From the NCBI RefSeq assembly GCF_001039355.2, contig NW_019775968.1, forward strand, positions 765,973 to 829,972: 64,000 nt of DNA. Direction: 5' to 3'. The DNA is from Lingula anatina (Eukaryota > Brachiopoda > Lingulata > Lingulida > Lingulidae). Below the pieces are notes generated by a model that had not been told where the DNA came from, searched no databases, and saw only the letters and a list, made by a program, of their open reading frames with translations. Within the stretch, counting starts at the first letter, position 1. The number at the start of each line of letters is the position of its first letter. The translations under genes were made by a program, and so were the position numbers. Of this stretch, positions 28,901-42,300 are shown piece by piece.

Positions 28901-31900
28901 CAACAAACTCCAGAAATGTCCACCCAACAAGTCACGTTCATTATGACCGATTTACAACCAAAGTCCACCGCCACAGGGGATAATGTCACTGTAAGTCATG
29001 TATTTTGAAACAAATTTAATTACATTGGGACAATACACACACAGTTAACGTACAAGTCTTATAAATGTTTTGGTCTGAACTTTTATCGTGTAACTAAAAT
29101 TCGTTTTAGTAGTATATAATGGGTGATGATTTAATGTTTTTATTACATAGTTTCAACTTTCAGACTGTGCTAAGATACGACATTTGATAACCATGTTAGT
29201 CTTTGGTGATTTTGATATTCATCGTGATAACCTTCATTGATTATTTAACCTGATTTTAGGTAACGACTTGGACCAGTCAGGAGACCAGTAATCAGGGCAC
29301 TTTGGCACGGAACACGGCAGTCCAGACTATTGAATTCTTTACAAACCAATTAAATATGTCTTTCAATGCTCAAAAGCTAGGTTCGTGTGTGTTGCGAAAT
29401 AATTTTATAATACAAAAAGAAAGAGTTAAAGCCTTTAAAGTAAAAGAAAATGAAAGTGGTAAGAAAATGTAAATGTTAACATTTTACACTTATCATTTTA
29501 GTATCATCCATGTTTGTGACCAAGACTTTAAATTGTAAAGTCCATTATTAAGAATATGAGACTTGAGGGGAAAGCACCTTAAACTATGATAAATATGTCT
29601 TAACCGTATGAAGAAAGCCGTATTAAAACATTTGCTGTACCTCTATATAGATATTGTGGCATCGCCAAGCCCGGTTATAAGCTCTGGAACCACTGGAATT
29701 GTCAACTTTAGAGATGAGCAGATTTTGTATGACTCAAATTCAGCCGATGAAACAAAACGACAAACAGTTACTAAAAATGTCGTCAGGGAAATCACTGATA
29801 CTGTGAGTAAAATTTCATCAATTTAAGTTTCCAATGATTTTTTTTAAATTTTACTTTTGATAATCAAACCGGTAAAACATTATAATTATAATACCCTTCA
29901 GCACAGTCATGGTTTGTTTTCAATCAGGGTATGTCTTTTTAGACTGATGTTTCCATTATTTCAGATATTTGGCAATCTGGTAGGCCCAGGATGGTGGACT
30001 GACATATGGTTCAACGATGGTTTTTCAAAGTTCTGTGCAATTGAAGGAGTGGGTGGCGTGGCACCAGAGTTAGATCCGGTAAGAACCCTTTTACTAAAAC
30101 ATTTTGGTACCCCAACTCGTTTGACACAATTTTGCTTTAAACTTAAAAGTAAAAACAAAAATCTGTTTAGCTACAACAGGCACATGTACCTTATATGAAT
30201 CCTTATTGGTGAATACATTTACAATAAACATACGTACACGCTCTTTTATTTCAGACACAGCAGTTTGTCTACGACGTAATGTTACCAGTAATGCGGGAAG
30301 ATGCCAGCAATGCCACACATCCAATAATAACTGATGTCAGCCAGCCGGACGAGATCGCAGAGAAGTATACAAGTAGCGAATTTACAACGGACAAGGTATA
30401 TACCATGCAACTATGATTTGAAATATGTTTATCTTTAAGATCTCGTCATAAGGTAGTACACGTGGAGCTTTGTATATATTGATTTCACAGTGCCACTGTA
30501 CGAATATACGGAAGGCCCCTACTTCATTCATCAATACCAGTAAGACCCTGCAAAAGTCATAGCTTTTCAATTCTCGTTGGTTTTCGTTTGAATTGAGAAT
30601 CTGAATTTATATTCCAGGCAGCAACTGTAATCAGAATGCTTCAATTCATTATGACCGACCCGTTCTTTAAACGAGGTCTGCAGGTGAGTGTTTGTTGGAA
30701 AACAGAGATTAATGATGGCGTGATGAAAACAAATGGCGATGAAGGATAGTTTCATGCTAGCTGAATAATCACAATTAAATCAACTTTTACATGGCTACCA
30801 GAGAGTCATGAAAAATTTATGGATAGTTGATTAATTTTGCATATTTTTACAAGGAATATTTTAAGAAAAAAGAAGTCGTTGGAAACACTACAACTAAAGA
30901 CGTGTATGATGCCTTCCAGTCTGTAAGTATTTGTAACTTGTCGAGTGTCGGTTCATGGTTCTGTTTTCGTTTCTGAGTCCCTTACATTTATGAATTCTAG
31001 AGCGGTAATTGCCTGTAAGTTTAAGCTGTTGAGAATGTTGTGCTACAAAAACGGTTAATGACATATTTCTGTGTGTTAAAGGAAAATTAATAGAAATTAA
31101 GTAATTATTTTGACCGTCAATATGCCATTAATCTTAAATTCAGTTCAAGAAAAAAAACATGTTGCAACTTAGAATTTCTAACCGTGAAGTTAATTCTAAA
31201 TATAGGTGTTGATTCGGTACCAGAATGTTGATCTCAATATCTCAGAAATAATGGATCCTTGGACCAAACAAGCAGGATATCCATTAGTGACCATAACGCG
31301 CTCCGGAGATAAATCAGATATCCAAGTCACGCAAGAACAGTTCAAAAACGACCCCACTGCTATCAATAACCCCGAGTATAACACTGTGTACAAGTGAGGC
31401 TTTTGATGTTATTTTTTAAGCACCACGTCATATTGTTATAGTTGTGTGATGTTGAAAAAAGTTCTGTATAGAAAGTGATATGATCGCCGAAAGTAACCAA
31501 TATACAATATGTAAAAAGCAATGGTTAGGATAATGATAAGTACGTGCTGTAGGCTTACAAGTGCTGCACTGTAAGTTTTTCTCTCACAAAACAATAACAG
31601 ATGGAAGAAAGTGATATTATAATGCTGATTCTGCGTGTTTTTTTTACCTCAGTTACACGTGGCATATACCGCTCACAGTGGTAACCAGCAAGGATCCCGA
31701 TTTCAAAGGACGCCCAATTCACTGGATGAACTTAGAGAATAGTAAGTAAACCTGAACTGTCATCCACCCAGGTGTTCACTCAATAACAAAGTAAAGACAA
31801 ACCATTGGAAAACGAAGACTGTTTCAAAATTGCCATCGGAAAGTTGACCAAATATGGACTAAAGCGATAAGTGTTTTTATTCCTGAAGGATGTAGTCACA

Positions 31901-33293
31901 ATATTAAACTCTAAGACATAGGCTACTTCTTTAAAACTTAATTGCTCCTTTTTAATGAAAAATTAATTCAGTTAATGAGTGTGAAATATAACTTGTTCGG
32001 AGTTGTTCGGTGTTTTCTCCTCCAGTCAGCCTACAACCGTCAGATGTTGACAATGTGGGACCCCAAGACTGGGTGATTGGTAATCCGGAGTTAACTGGAC
32101 TATATCGAGTCAACTACGATATAGACAACTGGCAAAACATCATCAAGCAGTTAATAACGGATCACAAGGTGAGGAACTACTGCGTTATATGGCGCAATTA
32201 TATTTTGTTCTGATAGTTACATGTACAGGTATGTGGCACAGATTGAAAGCATCTCTATATAATGCACTTACCAGTATTACCTAGCCTTGGATATCCGACA
32301 CTACATATACATATTATTCTGTCATTAGGTAATTGGTGACATCAACAGAGCGCAGGTTATTGACGATTTGTTCAGCCTAGCCAGGTGAGTAGTTAATTTG
32401 CCCTATTACTCCTAGACACTGACGTTTAATTTGCCCTGTAATTCCTAGACGCTAACAACAATAACTTGAAATCAGACTTTTGGGGATATCATTTCACCTC
32501 AGCATTATGTAAGGCGAATTTCAATTGAGTTTAAAATGGATTCAGTACATGAATGGATTTTCTGTAACGGTAGTTTTGTCAGCTAAATCAATAAAATAAA
32601 TCTCAGTAAAATAAGCCGCATTTTTACTGAATGGACCCTTTTCAGCGCTAACATCGATCCGGTGACTGTCCCTCTCGCGATGAACGCCACCAAGTATCTG
32701 GCAAGAGAGGAGGAGTATCTTCCTACTGTCACTGCCGTTTCTAACCTCAGATATTTAGATAACAGGCTGAGAAGAAGTCCGTATTACGGTGGATATAAAG
32801 TAGGTCAATTAACTGTTTTCAAATCTTTAATAATTGGATTACTGTTATTCATACCAGAGTTTAAAGTTAATTTCTGTCTTTTACCATGCACACGGTTTAA
32901 TACATAGATTATTGTACAATGTATGCTATCATAAAACGATGAAAACATAACTTTTCTCCTGTTCATTATGCTGTTTATATAACTGCATTAAAAAATTCAC
33001 AAAAATAAAATATTTTAGAACTGAAAGAATTTTAGGTAAATGTATCAGATATTCACGATTATGTCAGTATTTTATGTATTAATGTCCTGTAGACAGAATC
33101 ATTCATGCTGTCATCTATTTCTCTTTTTTATATAGCAATATCTGCTAAGTCTAATGTCAAGGTCATATAGTCGATATGGATGGCAGGACACCGGTTCTCC
33201 TATGACGAAGTAAGACATTTGAAAACCAATTCGTTATTTTCATATCTTGTGTTACTTTTATAATAATAATAAGGAAATTTGAATTATAACTCT

Positions 33294-33355
<62 letters not shown>

Positions 33356-36300
33356 AAGGGAGAGAGAGAGTGAGTGAATGAGTGAGTGATACCGGTACAT
33401 ACATGTACGTTCGCAACTGACTGCATGACGTTGCGGTCTCAACCTGATATTTTTAACTAGGTAATAACCTGGATGGACTGGTCACCTGATCTATTGTCAT
33501 ACAGCTGGAAATAGGTTGAGACCGCAACGACGGTTATTTACTTACATAAGTTCCAGTATCAGAGTTATACAAAGTTATACTTTCTAATTTTACCGGATAA
33601 CTGAAATCATTCGCTCAGTAAAGGCCTTTAAATACTGTGTCAAAAATAGATACCCCTACAATAAATTGTTCTGATTAATAAACTTATGCCATATGTTTAA
33701 AAACTATTTTAACTACCATTTTATCATGGTTCTCAACTCTTCGAAAGGTTAACAAGGTCCAGGGTGCTGGAGTACGCCTGTGAGCTAGGCCACCAGCCGT
33801 GCGTTGACAAGTCTATGGAAAAATTCCGTAAATGGATGAATAATCCAAATGCAGAGAACCCGTAAGTTTATTCTGATTGCACAGTGAACAGGAAAAAAAG
33901 TCTTTGTGTTTTATATTTTGCTGGCGCGAGCACGCGTATTGTTAGAGTTAAGTGACGAAAATTCATTATTACATTTTGCGACATTCCCATGCAATGCGTT
34001 CACTTTTCTGATCTCTGACTGTTGTACATATAATGATTGTTCATTAGGATATTAATTGAAACGACATGAAAAGTAATCATTATATTTCAGTATTGAGCCC
34101 AACTTTCGGTCTGTGGTGTATACGACTGCAGTAGCGAATGGAGACAAGGCCACTTGGGACTTCGTGTACCAACAGTACCTGGACGCCACATCCCCGTCAG
34201 AGAAACAGCAGCTCCTGAGAGCGCTGGGGTCTTCCTCACAGTCCTGGATTATCAACACGTAGGATGAATTCTGATACACATTGATACACAATTATAAATA
34301 TTGTGGTTGTATAATGTTCAGCAAATATGAAAAAATGATGCAGTTTATAAAAGATACTATTCAGCTACTTTCTTAAAAGATGATGAAGCCAGATCGTTCT
34401 TTTTTACATTAAATAGTTCATATTTAACATCATTTTACACTTCAGAGCTCTGAGGTATGCGTTGGACTCTACAAAAATCCCGTATGAAGACGCCGGATAC
34501 CTGATAATTTTTATTGCCGATACCCCAGTTGGACAAACCATTGCCTGGAACTGGTTGCAAACTAACTGGCACGATATCCTTAAACGGTAATAAAACAAAT
34601 CTTCAGACATGGTATTGAGGCCGTTTAATTTATACGCCTGCTTATTTATTTTCAATAGAGTTATTCTTAAACATTGTTATCTTACCCATCTTCTTCTGTG
34701 TCTATGCAATTGTATATATACTAGCATTCCATTGCCTTTTTCATATTATATGTGTTTAGTGTTTATTTCATGGAAAATAATTTATCCTCTTTAATTGCGT
34801 CTGTCATTGTAGTAATTTCTTCGATAGCACGTCACTCTTACACGATTTGCTTGGTTTTAAGATTCAGAAATAATCCAGAAATGATGAGGAAAATCATCTA
34901 TCAAGTCACAAAGAACTTCAATAGTCTTTCCCAGTTGCAAGAGGTATGTTTCAAAGATTGCGATAATTTTTAAGATAAAAACAACAACACGACGGAGTGC
35001 CGTTTCCCATTATAAGTGTATCTGTCTTTTTAAATCTACAATATTTTTTGTATGTTATTAAACGCCAATATTAATATCTAGACTGAGAATTGATTTTGAG
35101 GTCAAAACCTTATTCAGATGGCAGAATTTTCTTTTTCGGCTAATACCATAAGAGGCATTGTGTCCACCACGCTGTTTTCTCTCATCCTTAGCTAACGTCT
35201 TGGTTGAGCGAACACAATCACAATATGGGTGCAGCGAGGCTTGAATGGCTGAAAGCTGTGGAGAGGACGAAGTCAAACATACGCTGGCTGCTTCGTAACG
35301 AGGAAGATATCGGCAACTGGTTGGCCGAGGAATTATTCAACCCGACAACCCCTGGTTTGTACGAACGTAGCCATGTGCACGAAAGCCCGGTCGGCACTAT
35401 TAGTGAGCTACGTCTGCCCTATGACGTCAATCCCACGTCATACGCCATTACCCTTAGGCCAGATATATACGGGAACTCCCCAGATCAGTTTACCTTCACT
35501 GGCGAAGTTGAAATGATATTCGATGCTATTAGGACAACAAATCAACTCACTTTACATGCAACTGACTTGATGGTTGATGAAGGTACCATAGAGTTTACTG
35601 GGCCCAAATGGTAACATTCCTGTAACAAGTACAGAATTTATTCCCAAAAAAGACTTCTTTATCGTTAAAGTCGGGACAGTGTTGGAGCCTAACAACAGCT
35701 ACTCTGTCAAAATGTCATTTAGTGGCGCTATAGGGCGTTTGCCGTATGGCATGTTCTACACCAGCTACGACTTCCCAGATGGCAGCAAAAGGTAGCCATA
35801 ACATTGTTATCCGCAATTTCTAAAAGTCTCTGTTTGAAATGTAAACTACATATAATTGTTTTACATCACGTTTGTTACACTTTCATGTAAATTTTTCTGA
35901 ATAATTTTTGTTAATCCATTTGAAATGATTTTTTGCAATCGCAACAGTCAGGAAGCGTTCATTAAACTTTTTTTTTCATTTTTCCAGATACATTATCTTG
36001 ACCAACATGGCCCCAACACATGCTCGTCGTGTCTTTCCTTGTCTTGACGAACCAGCTTTGAAGGCATTTTTTAACCTTACCATCTACACTAAACAACCAA
36101 TGCTGACTCAGATGTCAACTGACATCAAATTAGTCACAAGCAGGTAATACACAGTATTACACAGTATTATGATAGGGAGCTCAGTTATAACCGTGTAAAG
36201 TTAATTGGATTTCATTGCACTGCATTTAGCTTCTTCACTTTTGGAAATCATTATCATAAACCATTTAATACGGGCGAATAATTTCGTGTGGGTGTGTCAT

Positions 36301-39300
36301 AGCACAAAAATAAACAGTCGTCTCATCGTTCGAATGATATTTCATACACTGTACTTATTTCAGCGAGTCCGACGACTGGATAATTGAAGTATTTGAGCCA
36401 ACGAAAAGACTTGCTCCCTCAGAATTGGCATTTGCTATTAATGATTTCAAGCCAAACACGAAGAATACTGGTCTAAACATACCGGTAAGTTTCGGTGCCT
36501 GTTTGGATAGTTAAATATTAATATAGTCCGTATGCTGTTCAAAGGACAAACTATTGACGTAATGAATTATGAGAAAATAGTCGTGGCTAACAAACAGAGG
36601 AATATGTCAATCATTTGAGAATTATGCAGGTATGTGGTCTTGTTTCTCAGGTGACTGTCTGGGCCAGAGACGGCTTGCAAGGTCATACCGAGTTTGCTCT
36701 CAATGGAGCAGTCAGGACTGTAGAGATGTTATCTTCCTACTTTAACGTGCTGTACCCGATGCAAAAACTTGGTAAGATCATTCGATATTGAACTTGTAAG
36801 ATTCAGCAGTTTTGTTTCCTTTCTTTCCTTTTTCTAAGATAGGTCAAAATTTAACTTTCCAGGGCAGAACTTTTAAAACGCAACGGAGTGTCTTTCGTAT
36901 ATTGACCTCAACTGACCTGTGGGAATTAGCAAATGATATCCAAATAACACCCATACCGATTGGTGTTATTCTGAAAATAAATAGACTAAAATTAATATTA
37001 AATTAACCCGGCATTAATCAGTGGCTTAAAATATCACAAACCCTGTTGTTTCAGATCTCATAGCGTCGCCAGTGGCTGGTCTGGATATGATGAGCAGTGG
37101 AGGGGTACCATGCATAAGTGAAAGTGACATCTTGCTAGACCCATCCAGCTCTGATGTTCGCACAAAATATAACATTGCCAAAAGGGTCATTAACAAAATT
37201 ACGCTGGTGGTAAGGTTTTCGTCGGCTGAATTGGATCTGTGGTTTTATGTTACCATGTGTATACATAGTCCGTGTATTCTTTTTGTAAAAGCTTATGCTC
37301 TTCTTTTCTCACAAAATTCATCATCATAGTGAGAAGGAGCGAAACTCACAGTTTCTTGTACATGTTTATATATTTGGCCGTGAATTCACGGGCGTTGTTT
37401 TATATGCTTGCTTCAGAATTTAGCAATTTCACATCTAAGGAAAAGGGAGTATTTGCAATTCAAATAACCTACCATGACTATTTGAAAGATCCACTGTTTT
37501 TTTTTTTATTATTCCAGTGGTTTGGTATGTACGTAACGCCCGCCTGGTGGGATGAGTTGTGGGTGAATGCTGCAATAGCAAGATTCCTGGAAAGCGTCAT
37601 GCTGCAATACATGGATCCAGATTGGAACGCTGTATGATTGATTTGAAAAATACAAATAAATGTTTAATACAACAATTCGGAATTCCTTCGAAAGTGTAAT
37701 TGACGCATGTATATAGACTGTGCAAGTTTACCAAAATTTTACTAAATTTAATTAATTTTAATTAAATTTAATTTATTTTATTATAAATGTAAAAATTATG
37801 TCCCGTATATTTTACCTGCATGCTTATTTAATTATATTTCAATTGGTTTCTTTTCGTTTTTAGCTGGAGTTGTTTATTGACGAAGGAATGACAAAGGCGT
37901 TGGAGATAGATTCTCTCAACACTACGCATGCGCTTAACCTAGCGATCAACCACCCTGAACTGATTGCGGAAAACTACGACACTATTACCCTGGACAAAGT
38001 ATGTATTCTACATTTGTATCGGCTGTATAAGAGATTTGAAGTTGCATAATGATGACATATATCAGTTAAAATATCGCTAATAGAGCTTTATCACGTGAAC
38101 GAAGGTTTACTGACTTTTCATTATTTCTTACATTTTGTTGAGGGTAGTTGGTGGAAATGTTTTGAAGCTAAGTAAAATAAACACAAATAAGTATTATTTA
38201 AGCGAATAAAAAGTGTTTTGCCTGTTTCTTTTCACCTTTACCAGGGAGCAGCTGTCATCCGTATGCTGGCAATGCTGATAGGAGAGGACACCTTTAGGCG
38301 AGGAATAACGGTATGCTTTTTAAGGGCAATATCAGTAAAATTTGTATTTTAAAACTAAACTAAGTCGTTGATTACAAAACGGTAGCTTACAGTGTTTCGT
38401 TTCTTATCTTTAACCGCTGAATAAACTGCTGGATACGATTTGATTTTAAACACCTCCTGTTGTGTTATGTATATACATTGATTGTATCTTGATATTAAGT
38501 AGATTTAAATCCCGTACAAATTTTGATATTAACTTATCTTTTCAGCGTTTCTTCGATAATCATTCCTATGGAACTGCCCAGCCAAATGCCCTTTGGGAGG
38601 CAATTACCGAGGTATGACAGACAATTTATTTTTTTATTTGGAACAAGTTTAGTGAAGATACGTAGAATAGAAATGTTTAACAAAATTATGGCATAATGGT
38701 GTTTGAAGAAAAAGTTATCGAACACCTCATAGCTACAGAAAATATTAACGGAGGTAAAGATCTTGAAACACCGATTCCAAATACACCAATATCGTTCCAT
38801 CTAACATTATTTTTATAATTTGATTTTTCTTCTTCAGCAAATCCGGTCTGAGGGCAAACACTTAAACGCAACACTGATTTTAACACCTTGGACGGCACAG
38901 ATTGGGTACCCAGTAGTAACTGTGAATTTGGCACGGGATTCAACCATTACAGTCACTTCATCCTCTTCTGCGGAGTCTACCCCCGGTTTGCCCGGTCCAC
39001 CTATTGGGAATGCTACTCAAGTGCATTTTGTGACAAATCCAGACTCCGAATATGGAATGGCTGCAAAGTAGGTGTAGAACATACTTTGTTTTTTTTAAAA
39101 GGAAAACGATCATTTAACTAGTCTGATTCGTGGAAGAATGTGTTACAGTGGTATCATTTTTGTTGAGTAACAGAAAACAAAACAAAATTGCATGTGTATC
39201 AATTAATACAAATGTCTATTATACACATGNCCGGCATTAATCAGTGGCTTAAAATATCACAAACCCTGTTGTTTCAGATCTCATAGCGTCGCCAGTGGCT

Positions 39301-42300
39301 GGTCTGGATATGATGAGCAGTGGAGGGGTACCATGCATAAGTGAAAGTGACATCTTGCTAGACCCATCCAGCTCTGATGTTCGCACAAAATATAACATTG
39401 CCAAAAGGGTCATTAACAAAATTACGCTGGTGGTAAGGTTTTCGTCGGCTGAATTGGATCTGTGGTTTTATGTTACCATGTGTATACATAGTCCGTGTAT
39501 TCTTTTTGTAAAAGCTTATGCTCTTCTCTTCTCACAAAATTCATCATCATAGTGAGAAGGAGCGAAACTCACAGTTTCTTGTACATGTTGTATTTGGCCG
39601 TGAATTCACGGGCGTTGTTTTATATGCTTGCTTCAGAATTTAGCAATTTCACATCTAAGGAAAAGGGAGTATTTGCAATTCAAATAACCTACCATGACTT
39701 CTTGAAAGATCCACTGTTTTTTTTTTTTTTTTTTATTATTCCAGTGGTTTGGTATGTACGTAACGCCCGCCTGGTGGGATGAGTTGTGGGTGAATGCTGC
39801 AATAGCAAGATTCCTGGAAAGCGTCATGCTGCAATACATGGATCCAGATTGGAACGCTGTATGATTGATTTGAAAAATACAAATAAATGTTTAATACAAC
39901 AATTCGGAATTCCTTCGAAAGTGTAATTGGCGCATGTATATAGACTGTGCAAGTTTGCCAAAATTTTACTAAGTTTAATTAATTTTAATTAAATTTAATT
40001 AATTTTATTTTAAATGTAAAAATCATGTCCCGTATATTCTACCTGCATGCTTATTTAATTATATTTCGATTGGTTTCTTTTCGTTTTTAGCTGGAGTTGT
40101 TTATTGACGAAGGAATGACAAAGGCGTTGGAGATAGATTCTCTCAACACTACGCATGCGCTGAACCTAGCGATCAACCACCCTGAACTGATTGCGGAAAA
40201 CTACGACACTATTACCTTGGACAAAGTATGTATTCTACATTTGTATCGGCTGTATAAGAGATTTAAAGTTGCATAATGATGACATATATCAGTTAAAATA
40301 TCGCTAATACAGCTTTATCACGTGAATCTGAGACCGAAACGAAGGTTTACTGACTTTTCATTATTTCTTACATTTTATTGATGGTAGTTGGTGGAAATGT
40401 TTTGAAGCTAAGTAAAATAAACACAAATAAGTATTATTTAAGCGAATAAAAAGTGTTTTGCCTGTTTCTTTTCGCCTTTACCAGGGAGCAGCTGTCATCC
40501 GTATGCTGGCAATGCTGATAGGAGAGGACACCTTTAGGCGAGGAATAACGGTATGCTTTTTAAGGGCAATATCAGTAAAATTTGTATTTTAAAACTTAAC
40601 TAAGTCGTTGATTACAAAACGGTAGCTTACAGTGTTTCGTTTCTTATTTTTAACCGCTGAATAAACTGCTGGACACGATTTGATTTTAAACACCTCCTGT
40701 TGTGTTATATATATACGTTGATTGTATCTTGACATTAAGTAGATTTAAACCCCGTACAAATTTTGATATTAACTTATCTTTTCAGCGTTTCTTCGATAAT
40801 CATTCCTATGGAACTGCCCAGCCAAATGCCCTTTGGGAGGCAATTACCGAGGTATGACGGACAATTTATTTTTTTATTTGGAACAAGTTTAGTGAAGATA
40901 CGTAGAATAGAAATGTTTAACAAAATTATGGCATAATGGTGTTTGAAGAAAAAGTTGAAAGTTATCGAACACCTCATAGCTACAGAAAATATTAACGGAG
41001 GTAAACATCTTGAAACACCGATTCCAAATACACCAATATCGTTCCATCTAACATTATTTTTATAATTTGATTTTTCTTCTTCAGCAAATCCGGTCTGAGG
41101 GCAAACACTTAAACGCAACACTGATTTTAACACCTTGGACGGCACAGATTGGGTACCCAGTAGTAACTGTGAATTTGGCACGGGATTCAACCATTACAGT
41201 CACTTCATCCTCTTCTGCGGAGTCTAGCCCCGGTTTGCCCGGTCCACCTATTGGGAATGCTACTCAAGTGCATTTTGTGACAAATCCAGACTCCGAATAT
41301 GGAATGGCTGCAAAGTAGGTGTAGAACATACTTTGTTTTATTTAAAAAGGAAAACGATCATTTAACTAGTCTGATTCGTGGAAGAATGTGTTACAGTGGT
41401 ATCATTTTTGTTGAGTAACAGAAAACAAAACAAAATTGCATGTGTATCAATTAATACAAATGTCTATTATACACATGTGAACGAAAAATGTCTCTCATAT
41501 TTTTCATAATCTGTTTTAGTCCATGCAATTGCACCTTACTTCTTTTGATCGAGCGAAAAATGTGAATAACTGTACTTAGAATTTATTGTTATTATCATTA
41601 TAATTATGATAATTAATAATTATTTCTTCTTACAGCCAAGTGTGGTACATTCCCTTTACTATCACAACATCTTCAAATCTTACCTGGGACAACAGTGCAC
41701 CGATCGTCTGGATGAACCTTAAAAACAGTAAGCGTTGGATAGAAAAACACAGTGTAGATATGGGGGAACTTTCATACCTTGACTAGATTTTAAAAAGAAG
41801 GAAATATATTGTACATATATTTTAAACAATAAGAATCAATTTAAGTCTAAGTTATTGCTTAAAACTATTTTTCAGCTGCCATAACATCTTCAGCTGTGGG
41901 CACCTTGGAGAAAGGGGGCTGGGTGATTGGAAATACAGCAATGGCCGGGTTCTACCGCGTCAACTACGATTTGGAGAACTGGAATAATATCCTAAATCAA
42001 CTCTTGAGTGATTATACTGTATGTTTGAATGATTTGGATAATATGAGGCCATATTAATTTAGCTTAATTTAACTTAGCATTTGAATATAAACTAATACTG
42101 CTCTTACAAAGGCCTATTCCTCTTTATGATTATAGAACATTGATTGTACCGGGGTATGTCAGCTTAATTTACTGGGTTACAAACACATTTTAAAGTTCCA
42201 TTTTACGGTTTTAAAAGTACATTTAAACTGGTAATTTGCAAAATGAAGTGTAACCAAACGTAACCAAACATACATTGTTTGTGTAACTCGATATACTCGT

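Noticed and set aside
33163-33426. Minus-strand Ser/Leu/Thr-His repeat ORF
   Set aside because: It is produced by the TG/AG microsatellite in an intron.
13586-39858. Active aminopeptidase annotation for the M1 units
   Set aside because: No HEXXH, no distal Glu, no GAMEN and no catalytic Tyr in any of the three units.
39278-41314. A genuine tandem duplication of six M1 exons in unit 3
   Set aside because: The junction is an n, identity extends through introns, and serial use breaks the reading frame.
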